DNA from: Mycobacterium sp. | GTDB taxonomy: Bacteria > Actinomycetota > Actinomycetes > Mycobacteriales > Mycobacteriaceae | Direction: 5' to 3' | NCBI GenBank assembly: GCA_025965975.1 | Contig: JAOPVX010000188.1 | Span: forward strand, 1 to 64,000 | DNA length: 64,000 bases | In this document: in pieces, positions 27,819-36,335 of the stretch | Numbering within the stretch: position 1 is the stretch's first letter | Layout of the letters: the number at the start of each line of letters is the position of its first letter | Made by a program: the position numbers and the translations under genes | The notes under the pieces: generated by a model | Seen by the model: only the letters and a program-made list of their open reading frames with translations | What the model was told of the DNA's origin: nothing | Databases searched by the model: none

Positions 27819-29407
27819 ATGTCCGCCTCGTCGACCTCGACCGGGTCCTTGGCGCCAGGCAGGAATGAGTACGCCACGCAGACGATCCCGAAGAACAGGT
27901 AGCCAAGCGCGACTTGCGGATTGGCCGCCCACGCCACTTCGGGTGCGTGAATCAGGCCGATGAACGACAGCACCGCGCCGACCGCGGATGCGATCGCGGC
28001 GTAGAGGAACTTCTTATCGAGAATGAACGTCACCATCGTGCCGAGCACCAGGCCGACGAGGATTGCGCCCTCACCGAGCGTCTGCAAGCCGTGGTAGACG
28101 ACGCCCGCCTTGTTCAGCGCGTCGGCGCCGACCTTGCCGGCAGACGTACCAGCCGCATTCAACGCGTTGTCGATCAACCCGCTGGCCCACTGGGCGAGGT
28201 TGGGCAGCAGCGCGGCAACGACCGCGACCGCATGCAACCGCGGCACCGCCTGGAACGCTTGCGCGCCGATCAGCAGGCCGATGTAGAGGAGGATCGGAAC
28301 GATCGCGGGCACCGGCAACAGCGCCTCAAGAACCCCGAAAAGCCCCAGGAAACACAGGATTCCGATTACCACGCCGCTGGCCAGCGAGTAGTTGGCGCGG
28401 CCACCCGCGTCCTTCCATCCCGGGTGGCCGATGTACACCGCGGGCGGGAACGGCGATCCGAACGCCGAGCCGATGACGGCGCCCGCGCCATCGGCAAGCA
28501 GCACGCTGCGCAGGTTGAAGTTGTCGCCCGCCGCGGCGGCGCTCTCCACATTGCTCATCGCCTCGGTGAAGTTGTAGACGCCCAACGGGATTGCGGTGCC
28601 CAGTAGTGGCGCCAGATTCGACAACCCGTGGAAGAGCAGGTCGAAGCGCAGGTTCGGAATGCCGATGGCGATGTCGGAGATGGCGTGTCCCACATCGGGC
28701 GCGGACATGAAGCCGCCGATCCACCCAATCGCCGTGCCGACGAGCAGCGCCGCGAGGCCGACCGGGATGCCGAATGGCAGCCTCACGTCGGTGAAGAAGC
28801 CAATCAGGATGATGGCAAGCACCGGCAGGCCGATCCAGGCCGCCTCCCACATCTGCGCGGCGGGGCGCATGGAGATGAACGTGATGGAGATTCCGGCGAG
28901 CGTGCCGAGCATCGCAGCGCGCGGGGTCAGTTTGCGGATGTACGGCCCGACGAACGCACCGATCATCACGATGACGCCGATCATGAACGCCCACGCGAGC
29001 CCGGCCGACCAGGCCTGGATCGGGTCCTTGGTTTTGAGGTACACCGGCAGCATCACGACGAACACCACGATGAACATGTGCGGCACGCTGGGGCCGTACG
29101 GCAGCGCCGTGACGTCGGCACGGTTCTCGCGCCGGGCAAGTCGCCTGGCGAGGAACGTGTAGTACAGGTTGCCCAGGATCAGCGCCACCCCGAGTGCAGG
29201 CAGCACGGTGCCGAGCACATCGCCTGAGGGCACCGACACGACGCCGATCATCAGGCCCGTCAGAGTCAGGACGTTGACCAAAATATTGAAGCCGAGGCCG
29301 AAGAACGCGTTGGTGTCGCCGCGGGTCCACAACGGCAGCGACGTGGGCGCGGGGGCCGGCGGATCTACCGGCGGGTCGGCGGCAGGCTTTGTGACGTCGG
29401 TGGTCAT
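27803..29407 (-). CDS. NCS2-like permease of the biuret cluster
   Basis: A 534-residue membrane transporter with about 12-14 hydrophobic helices and a proline-rich N-terminal tail. The early TALPYGPSVPHMF segment and the SNVESAAAAGDNFNLRSVLLADGAGAVIGSAFGSPFPPAVYIGHPGWK stretch resemble the NCS2 nucleobase permease group. It starts 12 bases after the biuret hydrolase stop, so it is the last gene of the GntR-allophanate hydrolase-biuret hydrolase unit and probably imports the nitrogen compound degraded by them. The stop is inside the tandem repeat. Confidence 0.8.
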   Translation of the reverse strand: MTTDVTKPAADPPVDPPAPAPTSLPLWTRGDTNAFFGLGFNILVNVLTLTGLMIGVVSVPSGDVLGTVLPALGVALILGNLYYTFLARRLARRENRADVTALPYGPSVPHMFIVVFVVMLPVYLKTKDPIQAWSAGLAWAFMIGVIVMIGAFVGPYIRKLTPRAAMLGTLAGISITFISMRPAAQMWEAAWIGLPVLAIILIGFFTDVRLPFGIPVGLAALLVGTAIGWIGGFMSAPDVGHAISDIAIGIPNLRFDLLFHGLSNLAPLLGTAIPLGVYNFTEAMSNVESAAAAGDNFNLRSVLLADGAGAVIGSAFGSPFPPAVYIGHPGWKDAGGRANYSLASGVVIGILCFLGLFGVLEALLPVPAIVPILLYIGLLIGAQAFQAVPRLHAVAVVAALLPNLAQWASGLIDNALNAAGTSAGKVGADALNKAGVVYHGLQTLGEGAILVGLVLGTMVTFILDKKFLYAAIASAVGAVLSFIGLIHAPEVAWAANPQVALGYLFFGIVCVAYSFLPGAKDPVEVDEADIVAGH

Positions 29408-29419
29408 GGCGAGGTCCTC

Positions 29420-30112
29420 TCAGGCGGCGGTGGTGGTCAGCGCGTGCAGCGCGGGTACAACGGCGGTGGTGTCGGCGACCCAGCCGAAAATGCCGCCCTG
29501 GGCCTTGATCATCTCCAGGCCGACGCGCTGGAACTCGGGGAAATACGAACCCACGCAATCGGCTACGACCAGGCACTCGTAGCCTCGGTCGTTGGCCTCA
29601 CGCGTGGTGGTGTGCACGCACACCTCGGTCGTCACGCCGGTGATCAACAGCTGGGTGATCCCGCCTGCGGTGAGGATGTCCTGGAGTTCGGTGGCGTAGA
29701 ACGCGCCCTTGCCCGGCTTGTCGATGACGACCTCGCCGTCGATCGGTGCGAGCTCGTCGACGATGTCGTGCCCATACTCGCCGCGGATCAGGATGCGGCC
29801 GTATTTGCCCTCATCGCCAATGCGTTTGGACGGGGCGCCGCGGCTGAGTTTGGCCGGCGGGCAGTCAGACAGGTCGGACTCATGCCCCTCGCGGGTGTGG
29901 ATCACCATGATCCCCGCCGAGCGGGCCGCCGCGATCAGCTCGGCCAACGGCGGCACCACCTTGAGTAGCCGATCGACGTCGTTGCCGAGGCTTTCGCCAA
30001 AACCACCGGGCAGCAGGAAGTCTCGCTGCATGTCGATGACGATCAGCGCGGTCTTGCCCGCCACGAGTCGAAACGACGACGGCTCCGCGGGCACTTCGAC
30101 GGGCTGGCTCAT
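29420..30112 (-). CDS. Isochorismatase-fold cysteine hydrolase, probable biuret (or triuret) hydrolase
   Basis: A 230-residue isochorismatase-like hydrolase with the catalytic triad of the family: aspartate in VIDMQRDF, lysine in VIDKPGKGAF, and cysteine in GVTTEVCVHTT. It sits with an allophanate hydrolase, which degrades the product of biuret hydrolysis, so biuret hydrolase is the best reading; triuret hydrolase and ureidoacrylate-type hydrolase are close alternatives. The start overlaps the amidase stop by ATGA. It acts in the cytosol, releasing ammonia for nitrogen assimilation. Confidence 0.75.
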   Translation of the reverse strand: MSQPVEVPAEPSSFRLVAGKTALIVIDMQRDFLLPGGFGESLGNDVDRLLKVVPPLAELIAAARSAGIMVIHTREGHESDLSDCPPAKLSRGAPSKRIGDEGKYGRILIRGEYGHDIVDELAPIDGEVVIDKPGKGAFYATELQDILTAGGITQLLITGVTTEVCVHTTTREANDRGYECLVVADCVGSYFPEFQRVGLEMIKAQGGIFGWVADTTAVVPALHALTTTAA

Positions 30113-31506
30113 ACACGCTCCTCGGTCACGATCGGTAAACGGGACGACACCTCGCGCGGTTCGTCGAGAACCTGCGCCGCCAGCTGCAGCACGGTGTCAT
30201 CGGTGCGCGCCGCGCCAAGCAGCATCGCGCTGTACGGCCTGCCGTCGCTGGTGACGCCGAGCGGAACGGCCACACCCACCAGGTCCAGCAGGTTGCCGAA
30301 GTGCGTGTAATGGCCGAGCATCGTGTTGCAGTCGATCGGCGCCGCGAGCACCTCCTCGACGGTGAACGTGGTGCCGATCGTCGGCACCACCAGAACGTCC
30401 ATGTGCTGCCAGATCCGCGCCGCCAGCGCCTTGAGTTCGGCAAGCCGCTGCAACGACGCGAACGCGTGGACCGCGGTGTACTTCTGGCCGCCGCGCAGGA
30501 TCTCCCTGACCACGGGATGGATCGAGTCCGGCTGGGCGGCCAGGAAATCGCCGAACTCCACCAACCGCTCGGCGACCCACGGCCCCTGGTAGAGCAGCGC
30601 CCCGGCGGCAAGGAACGGCTCCAGCGAGACATCGACGACGGTGGCGGTGCGGGCCAGGTGTTCTCGGAAACCCAAGTGGGCATGCCGCATCTGTTCGTCG
30701 CCGAAAAACTCCAGCTCGTCGGCGGGCGGCAGTGCGACCCGGATCGGTGAGCCGTCGTAGCGCGGTCCGCGATCACGCGACCAGGCGTCCTTGTCGTCGC
30801 GCGCGGCCATCACATCGAAGACTCGGTCAACATCGTCGATCGAACCCGCCATCACGCTGATGCAGTCCAACGACTTGCACGCCGGGACCAAACCGACTGT
30901 GCTGATCAGCCCGCGCGAGGGTTTGAACCCGACCACCCCGTTTAGCGCCGCAGGCACCCGCCCCGACCCCGCGGTGTCGGTCGCCACTGCGAACGGCACC
31001 TGGCCGAGTGCGACCGCCAGCGCAGAACCCGAACTCGAGCCGCCGGAGATCATCTCGCCGCCGTACACGCTGCGCGGGATGGTGTACGGCGTGCGTGTGC
31101 CGTTGAGTCCGGTGGCGAACTGGTCAAGATTCGTCTTGCCGACGTACAACCCGCCTGCGTCGACCAGGCGGCGCACCACCGGAGCGGTCGTCGACGCGAC
31201 GTAGGCGTAGTCGGGGCAGGACAGTGTGGTCGGCACGCCCTCGACGTCGATGCTGTCCTTGACTGCGAACGGCACGCCGTAGAGCGGCAAAGTCCGCGCA
31301 CCGGAACGTGTTTCGATCGCTTCGGCAGTGGCAATCAGCTGATCGCGGGGCACCGTCGACAACCAGGTGCCGTCGTCGCCGCGGGCCGCGATCGCGTCGG
31401 CGACACGTGCGGCCGTCTTGGTGGGCGAACCGGTACCGCCGGCGTGTGACGCCAGGATCTCGGCAACGGACGGCCCGGTCGACGGTCCGCGCGCGTCACT
31501 GGCCAT
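30109..31506 (-). CDS. atzF: Amidase-signature allophanate hydrolase (AtzF-type, short)
   Basis: A 465-residue amidase-signature enzyme. The Ser-cisSer-Lys triad is visible: lysine in VKDSIDV, the cis-serine in GGSSSGSA, and the nucleophile serine in TDTAGSGRVPA. The TAGSGRVPA and FKPSRG stretches are typical of allophanate hydrolases, which split allophanate to CO2 and ammonia. Classical AtzF is about 600 residues and has an extra C-terminal domain; this protein ends after the amidase fold, so it is a short form. Its neighbour is the biuret hydrolase-like gene. A palindrome lies directly upstream of its start. Confidence 0.82.
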   Translation of the reverse strand: MASDARGPSTGPSVAEILASHAGGTGSPTKTAARVADAIAARGDDGTWLSTVPRDQLIATAEAIETRSGARTLPLYGVPFAVKDSIDVEGVPTTLSCPDYAYVASTTAPVVRRLVDAGGLYVGKTNLDQFATGLNGTRTPYTIPRSVYGGEMISGGSSSGSALAVALGQVPFAVATDTAGSGRVPAALNGVVGFKPSRGLISTVGLVPACKSLDCISVMAGSIDDVDRVFDVMAARDDKDAWSRDRGPRYDGSPIRVALPPADELEFFGDEQMRHAHLGFREHLARTATVVDVSLEPFLAAGALLYQGPWVAERLVEFGDFLAAQPDSIHPVVREILRGGQKYTAVHAFASLQRLAELKALAARIWQHMDVLVVPTIGTTFTVEEVLAAPIDCNTMLGHYTHFGNLLDLVGVAVPLGVTSDGRPYSAMLLGAARTDDTVLQLAAQVLDEPREVSSRLPIVTEERV

Positions 31507-31508
31507 GC

Positions 31509-31525
31509 CTGTCGATTGTCGACAG
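31509..31525. promoter_or_regulatory. Predicted FCD/GntR operator
   Basis: CTGTCGATTGTCGACAG is a perfect 7-bp inverted repeat with a 3-base centre, lying directly upstream of the allophanate hydrolase ATG and downstream of the GntR gene. It has the TGT-centre-ACA pattern of FadR/FCD-type sites, so autorepression or control of the biuret genes by the neighbouring regulator is likely. Confidence 0.55.
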
Positions 31526-31563
31526 AATGATGGCGATCGCGGGTCCTGCGTGTGTCGTTTGTG

Positions 31564-32244
31564 TTAGCTGTGCAGTTCGAGGTCGAGGTAGTGCAGGTGG
31601 CCGTGGTCCCGCAGGGCCTCGATGACGACGGCGGGGTCGTTGGTTGCAAGCGCCAACAGGATCGCCTCGTGGCGTTCGATGCCGTCGCGCGCCCGGTGGT
31701 GGCGGGCCTCTTCGCGCATGTTCATCGCCATCGGCAGCTGGAGTTTGAGCAGGATGGGCTCGAGTGCGATGTCGAGCTGACGGTTGTCGGCCAGGCCCAC
31801 CACGGCCGCATGGAAGACGCGATGCGTATCGTCACGCTCGAGATCATCGGTGGCCGCACGCATCTGGGCCAGCGCCGCGCGGACGGGCGGCAAGGCCGAT
31901 GCGGGATCGGCAAGCGGCAGCGCGTTCTCGATGGCGTGACTTTCCAGCACATGCCGCAGCGCGAAGAGTTGCATGATGTCGGTCGGCGACCAGTCGGCGA
32001 CGCGGGAGCCGCGCCGGGGGAGATGCTCGACCAGGCCCTGCTGTGTCAGCAGCCGCAGCGCCTCGCGCAGCGGCGCCCTGCTGATGCCGAAGTCCGCGCA
32101 CAGCTGTTCCTCGACGATTTTCTCCCCGGGTTGCAGATCGCCGCTGAGGATGGCGTCGCGCAACCGACGCCCGACGACTTCGACCAGCGTTGCGGGCAAC
32201 GCGTGTCCCGAACCGTCATGCCCTGGTCCAACCATGGCAGACAA
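31564..32244 (-). CDS. GntR-family regulator, FCD subfamily
   Basis: A 226-residue regulator. The N-terminal winged helix covers about residues 15-85 (LVEVVGRRLRDAILSGDLQPGEKIVEEQLCADFGISRAPLREALRLLTQQGLVEHLPRRG), and the rest is the helical FCD ligand-binding domain with candidate metal residues (FHAAVVG and RHEAILLALA). It is the first gene of the biuret unit, separated by 57 bases from the allophanate hydrolase gene. It probably responds to a pathway metabolite. Confidence 0.92.
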   Translation of the reverse strand: MSAMVGPGHDGSGHALPATLVEVVGRRLRDAILSGDLQPGEKIVEEQLCADFGISRAPLREALRLLTQQGLVEHLPRRGSRVADWSPTDIMQLFALRHVLESHAIENALPLADPASALPPVRAALAQMRAATDDLERDDTHRVFHAAVVGLADNRQLDIALEPILLKLQLPMAMNMREEARHHRARDGIERHEAILLALATNDPAVVIEALRDHGHLHYLDLELHS

Positions 32245-32293
32245 TGGTAGGAACGATCGACCGGCCGCGCTTCGTTAAGTGCGCCCCTGCGGC

Positions 32294-33106
32294 TCAGCCC
32301 TGGCGCTCGACACCGACGCCGTGCGCGGCGCCGACGAACGGCAGGACCGTTTCCAGCCACGCAACCGGTTCAGACGAGAAGACGACATGACCCGTCGGCA
32401 ACGCCTCGAATATCGACCCGCCGATCGCGGCCTGTACGGCCTTACCCCAGCGCGGCGGGGCACTGACGTCCTTGGCGCCCCAGGTGATCAGCACCGGTGC
32501 GCTGATCTGGGCGGCCCGCGTGCGCAGGTCGTGTCCGGGTTCGGTGAAGCTCTTCCACAGCGCCGCCGCGGTCCGCGCGCCGGCCTCGGTCTTGGCCCGT
32601 GCCACGACGCGGTCGACGACGGCCTTGTCCGTCGGGTTCTTGGCCCGCATGTAGGCACGCACGAACGCCGGGAACACCGCCTTGATCACTGCGGGGCGGC
32701 CCAGCACCGCGCAGAAGAACCGAGTGAAAACGCTGTGCGGCGTGAAGCCGCCGGTGTTGACGAGCACGACGCCTGCGACGCGTTCGGGTCGCTCCAGCGC
32801 GAGCCGACACGCCGCGTAGCCGCCCACCGAGTTACCGACGATGACGGTGTTGCTCAGGTCAAGTCGGTCGGCGAATTCGATGAGCAGATCGCCGAATTCG
32901 ACGGCGCGCAGCGGGGTGGCGGGTAGGGGAGACTCGCCGTGGCCGGGCCAGTCGAGAGCCAGCACCCGCCTGCCGTTAGCGAGCGCCTCGGTGACCGGCA
33001 TGTAATCGGTCCGGTCGTGCAGCGCCGCGGGTAGCAGCACGATCGCCGGGCCGGAGCCTTCGTCGGTATAGGAAACCGCGCCGAGTGAGGTCTGCATCAT
33101 TGGCAT
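32294..33106 (-). CDS. Alpha/beta hydrolase
   Basis: About 270 residues from the ATG that follows gaaagg. The alpha/beta-hydrolase layout is clear: IVLLPAALHDRTDY oxyanion strand, LDWPGHGESPL, nucleophile elbow VGNSVGGYAA, the acid region LITWGAKDVSAPP, and the C-terminal histidine in PTGHVVFSS. It is divergent from a TetR gene with a shared palindromic operator, so it is probably repressed by it. The substrate is an unknown ester, lactone or epoxide-type compound. Confidence 0.88.
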   Translation of the reverse strand: MPMMQTSLGAVSYTDEGSGPAIVLLPAALHDRTDYMPVTEALANGRRVLALDWPGHGESPLPATPLRAVEFGDLLIEFADRLDLSNTVIVGNSVGGYAACRLALERPERVAGVVLVNTGGFTPHSVFTRFFCAVLGRPAVIKAVFPAFVRAYMRAKNPTDKAVVDRVVARAKTEAGARTAAALWKSFTEPGHDLRTRAAQISAPVLITWGAKDVSAPPRWGKAVQAAIGGSIFEALPTGHVVFSSEPVAWLETVLPFVGAAHGVGVERQG

Positions 33107-33121
33107 TAGCGAGCCTTTCAT

Positions 33122-33139
33122 TGACCGGTCGGTCGGTCA
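33122..33139. promoter_or_regulatory. TetR operator in the divergent hydrolase/TetR region
   Basis: TGACCG at 33122-33127 and CGGTCA at 33134-33139 form an 18-base palindrome in the 48-base gap between the hydrolase and TetR start codons. The TGACC/GGTCA type is common for TetR regulators, and the location fits dual control of both genes. Confidence 0.65.
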
Positions 33140-33154
33140 GTTACACTAGCGCAC

Positions 33155-33709
33155 GTGGAGGTTGTGAACAAGAGACTGGCGGCCGCACAGCAGACGCGCG
33201 CGAACCTGATCGAAACCGGGCTGGTGCTGGCCGAGGAACTCGGGCTTCAGCGGCTGTCGGTGAACGCCGTCGTCGAGGGTGCCGGCGTTTCGAAAGGAAC
33301 GTTCTTCCACCACTTCCCGGATCGGGTGTCCTACCTGGTGGCACTGCACCGCCGCTTCCACGATGTGCTGTTCGACGAGGTGATGTCGGTCATCGGCGAG
33401 ATGGAGCCTGGTAAGGACCGGCTCGCCGCGGCCGCCACCACATATCTGGACGGCTGCCTGCGCGACCGCGGGGTCAAGGCACTGCTGCTTGAGGCGCGTG
33501 GGCATCTACCGATCGCGGAAGAAGTGCTGCGCCGCAACCGAATGAACGTCGACGTGGTGGCCGCCGACTTCGAGGTGCTCGATTCGCGGCATCCGCGCGA
33601 AGCCGCGCGACTGTGGATCGCGGCAACGGCGGAATGCGCATTGATGGAGCTCGAAGGCGGCCGCCGCGTTCCGGCGGCCCGCTCGGCGCTCAATGCCCTT
33701 GTGGAATGA
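33155..33709 (+). CDS. TetR-family regulator of the alpha/beta hydrolase
   Basis: A 184-residue TetR protein with a GTG start preceded by ggagg. The helix-turn-helix is LIETGLVLAEELGLQRLSVNAVVEGAGVSKGTFFHHFPDRVSYL, residues about 18-60. The C-terminal domain has many helices and RNRMNVDVVAADF. It is divergent from the alpha/beta hydrolase and shares the 33122-33139 palindrome with it. It converges on the FAD monooxygenase gene with a 20-base overlap. Confidence 0.9.
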   Translation: MEVVNKRLAAAQQTRANLIETGLVLAEELGLQRLSVNAVVEGAGVSKGTFFHHFPDRVSYLVALHRRFHDVLFDEVMSVIGEMEPGKDRLAAAATTYLDGCLRDRGVKALLLEARGHLPIAEEVLRRNRMNVDVVAADFEVLDSRHPREAARLWIAATAECALMELEGGRRVPAARSALNALVE

Positions 33710-35189
33710 GCCACCGATCGAGCCACCGGGACAGCGCCGGCCCGTCATCGGGTCCGCCGGCGGCGGCGAGGTAGCCATCGGGGCGGACCAGCAGCCAGCC
33801 CGCGGGCATGGCGTCGATCGACACCCGGCGCAGCGCGAGGATGCCGCGCCAGGGCCTGTACGCCTCGGGCATGCCGTCGCCGGTGACGAACAGGGTCAGT
33901 GTCGACAGGTCGAGCAGGTCGTAGAGCCGTCCATCGCCAACGCGCAGATCGGGGACGCGGTCGCCCGCACGCAGCGATCCGATGTGCCCGCCGCCCTTGG
34001 TAATTGGACAACCGCGGTAGCCTGCAGCGAGTTGCCCCAGCCGTGGCGCGGCGTTGTCCTGCACCCTGGAGCGGGCCAACACCATCGGGGCCAGCCGGGT
34101 GATCGCGGCGTGCATGAGCGGATTGGTGGAGTTGAACGCCCTTGTGGCCCGTTCGGTCATCCGGACCAGCTGGCGGATCACCGGCAGCCGGTCTGACTGG
34201 TAGGTGTCGAGGAGCTCCGGGCGGGCCTGGCCGTTGAGCACCAACGCGAGTTTCCACGACAGGTTGATCATGTCCTGGATGCCGGCATTCATGCCCTGGC
34301 CGCCAGCGGGACTGTGCACGTGTGCGGCGTCGCCGCCGAAGAACACCCGGCCGTCGCGCAGCGTGGTCATGTGGCGGCTGTTGATCCGGAAACGCGAACT
34401 CCAGTTCAGGTTGTAGAGCCGGGCGGGCAGGTGCACGCTGCGGTCATACAGCCGCTGAATGTCCTCAAGCGTTGGATCGCCGGACTCGCCGGTGATCCCG
34501 CCGGGGTCGGTGGCCATGAACCGGAATCGGCCGTCACCCATCGGGAAGACGGCAAGAAAGCCGTTGCGGGCCAAGAAGATCGACAGCTGATCCTCCGGTA
34601 CGTCCCCGGCCATGTGTAGGTCACCCAGGACGTAGTGCTGCGTCAGCGATCTGCCCGTGAACGGTAGCCCGAGTGTCTTGCGGATCGCGCTGTGCGAGCC
34701 GTCGGCCGCGATCAGATACGACGCGTCAAGCACTTCCTCGGCGCCGTCACCACTACGCAGCACCGCGGTGACGCCGTCGGCGTGGCGGGTCAGCGCGATC
34801 AGCTCGACGCCCCGTTCGATCTTGACGCCCTGTCGGTTGAGCTGTTGGGTGAGCAGCCGTTCGGTCTCCGACTGAGCCAGCAGCAGCAAGTAGTTGAATT
34901 CGCTTGGCATCCGGTGCAATTCAATAGCGGCCAGCTTCTGGCCCTCCGAGTAGAGCGTCGTCGCTCTCGCGGGGTTGCCCAGCCGCAGCATCTCGTCGCC
35001 CACGCCGCGCACCCGCAGCAGCTCCACGGTGCGGGCTTGGATGCCGAGCGCCCGCGACGTGAGGGACCGTTCGAGCGCGCGGTCGACGATGCGGACGCCG
35101 ATCCCGAGTCGCGACAGCTCGAGTGCGGCGGTCAGGCCGGTTGGACCTGCGCCGACGATCAGGACGGGCACGTCATGCAAAGGGTTCAT
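33690..35189 (-). CDS. FAD-dependent aromatic monooxygenase
   Basis: A 499-residue class A flavoprotein monooxygenase. It has the N-terminal GAGPTGL dinucleotide motif, the FAD/NADPH motif YLIAADGSHSAIRK, the FAD ribityl-contact GDAAHVHSPAGGQGMNAGIQDMINLSWKL, and a C-terminal thioredoxin-like domain from about residue 390, as in phenol hydroxylase and MhpA-type enzymes. It would hydroxylate an aromatic or polyketide-like substrate; there is no ring-cleavage gene nearby. It is divergent from a second TetR gene, with two operator copies in between, so it is likely induced by a substrate. Confidence 0.9.
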   Translation of the reverse strand: MNPLHDVPVLIVGAGPTGLTAALELSRLGIGVRIVDRALERSLTSRALGIQARTVELLRVRGVGDEMLRLGNPARATTLYSEGQKLAAIELHRMPSEFNYLLLLAQSETERLLTQQLNRQGVKIERGVELIALTRHADGVTAVLRSGDGAEEVLDASYLIAADGSHSAIRKTLGLPFTGRSLTQHYVLGDLHMAGDVPEDQLSIFLARNGFLAVFPMGDGRFRFMATDPGGITGESGDPTLEDIQRLYDRSVHLPARLYNLNWSSRFRINSRHMTTLRDGRVFFGGDAAHVHSPAGGQGMNAGIQDMINLSWKLALVLNGQARPELLDTYQSDRLPVIRQLVRMTERATRAFNSTNPLMHAAITRLAPMVLARSRVQDNAAPRLGQLAAGYRGCPITKGGGHIGSLRAGDRVPDLRVGDGRLYDLLDLSTLTLFVTGDGMPEAYRPWRGILALRRVSIDAMPAGWLLVRPDGYLAAAGGPDDGPALSRWLDRWLIPQGH

Positions 35190-35207
35190 GGTTGGCTCCT
35201 CACCAGT

Positions 35208-35227
35208 AAGTCAACAACCGGTGACTT
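35208..35227. promoter_or_regulatory. First copy of duplicated operator (monooxygenase side)
   Basis: AAGTCA at 35208-35213 and TGACTT at 35222-35227 are inverted arms of a 20-base site. It lies 19 bases upstream of the monooxygenase ATG. The same core recurs 44 bases away, beside the TetR start. Confidence 0.65.
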
Positions 35228-35251
35228 AGACCATAAGCCAGCACACTAGCT

Positions 35252-35271
35252 ATGTCAACGATCGGTGACTT
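35252..35271. promoter_or_regulatory. Second copy of duplicated operator (TetR side)
   Basis: The sequence repeats the first site's GTCAAC....CGGTGACTTA core with two base changes in the centre, and ends 12 bases before the TetR ATG. Two such copies in a divergent promoter region indicate control of both genes by the TetR protein. Confidence 0.65.
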
Positions 35272-35282
35272 ATCCTCGTTGC

Positions 35283-35846
35283 ATGGCATCGCAGCGCACA
35301 CGCAACGCCACCCGGACCCGAGCCGACATCCTTGCGGCCGCACGGCTGCGGTTCGGGTCCGACGGCTACGAACGGACCACGCTTCGTGCGGTGGCCGCCG
35401 ATGTCGGCGTCGACCCCGCTTTGGTCATCCGGTACTTCGGCAGCAAGCAGGACCTTTTCGCCGCCGCCGCGGAGTTCACCATTGACCTGCCGGACTTGAC
35501 CGCGGTACACCCCGATGACGTCGCAGATGCGTTGTTGCCCAGCTTCTTTGCCGTATGGGAGAACGACACCACGTTCGTGGCGTTGCTGCGCGCGGCGATG
35601 ACCAGCCCGACCGCTGCGCACACCATGCGCCGGATTTTCGCTACCCAGGTCGCCCCGAAGCTGGCCGCCGTCACACCCGACCACCCGGCCCAGCGTGCCG
35701 GCCTGATGGGCGCGTTCGTCATCGGGTTGGCCACCACCCGCTACGTGCTGGCCAACCCCGCCGTCGCCGACCTCGGCCACGACGAGCTCATCGGGTGGGC
35801 CCGCCCGGTGATCCGCCAGCTGCTCGTTGGCCGGGCGCCCGGTTAG
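35283..35846 (+). CDS. TetR-family regulator of the FAD monooxygenase
   Basis: A 187-residue TetR protein from the ATG at 35283. The HTH region is RADILAAARLRFGSDGYERTTLRAVAADVGVDPALVIRYFGSKQDLFAAA (residues about 13-62). The C-terminal domain is the TetR_C type with FVIGLATTRYVLANPAVADL. It is divergent from the FAD monooxygenase, with two operator copies between. The ester cyclase-like gene follows 8 bases later and may be cotranscribed. Confidence 0.92.
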   Translation: MASQRTRNATRTRADILAAARLRFGSDGYERTTLRAVAADVGVDPALVIRYFGSKQDLFAAAAEFTIDLPDLTAVHPDDVADALLPSFFAVWENDTTFVALLRAAMTSPTAAHTMRRIFATQVAPKLAAVTPDHPAQRAGLMGAFVIGLATTRYVLANPAVADLGHDELIGWARPVIRQLLVGRAPG

Positions 35847-35854
35847 ATGGCGCC

Positions 35855-36301
35855 ATGACAACTGATGCCGGCGAGGCCGCGAAGGCGATTGTGCGACGCA
35901 ACACCCAGGACGTGCAGGGTGGAGGCGACTCTGGCTTGTTCGACGAAGCCTTGTTCGACGAACTGTTCGCCGACGACTTCGTGGACCACACCCCGCAGCC
36001 CGGCACCACCCCGGACAAGGAAGGTGTCCGCCAGCTCTACACCTCACTTCGCAAGGCGTTCCCCGACTTTCGTGCCGAGATCGGCTGGCAGACCGTCGAC
36101 GGCGACCTGGTGACCACCTACAAGGTGTACTACGGCACCCACCTCGGCAACTTCCTCGGCGTTGAACCGACCGGCCGCGCGATTGCGTTCGAAACCGTCG
36201 ACGCGATGCGCGTGCGCGACGGAAAGATCACCGAACACTGGGGCGTGGCCAACCTGTTCTCGGTTCTGGCCCAGCTCGGTGTGCTTGCTCTGCCCGGCTA
36301 G
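35855..36301 (+). CDS. SnoaL-like ester cyclase-type protein
   Basis: A 148-residue protein of the SnoaL/NTF2 fold. FADDFVDHTPQPG and FPDFRAEIGWQTVDGDLVTTYKVYYGTHLGNFLGVEPTGR are the family signature, and DGKITEHWGVANL is at the C-terminus. Such proteins include polyketide cyclases and many of unknown activity. The start is the first ATG after the TetR stop. The stop overlaps a KstR-type box. Its link to the monooxygenase is inferred only from position. Confidence 0.82.
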   Translation: MTTDAGEAAKAIVRRNTQDVQGGGDSGLFDEALFDELFADDFVDHTPQPGTTPDKEGVRQLYTSLRKAFPDFRAEIGWQTVDGDLVTTYKVYYGTHLGNFLGVEPTGRAIAFETVDAMRVRDGKITEHWGVANLFSVLAQLGVLALPG

Positions 36302-36312
36302 AACGTGTTCTA
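36299..36312. promoter_or_regulatory. KstR-type operator before the thioesterase
   Basis: TAGAACGTGTTCTA fits the KstR consensus TnnAACnnGTTnnA exactly and is a perfect inverted repeat (flanking bases extend it to CTAGAAC-GT-GTTCTAG). It covers the stop codon of the ester cyclase-like gene and ends 24 bases before the thioesterase ATG, so it probably controls the thioesterase as part of the cholesterol/lipid regulon. Confidence 0.65.
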
Positions 36313-36335
36313 GTGCAGGTGTGCTGGACTGGACC

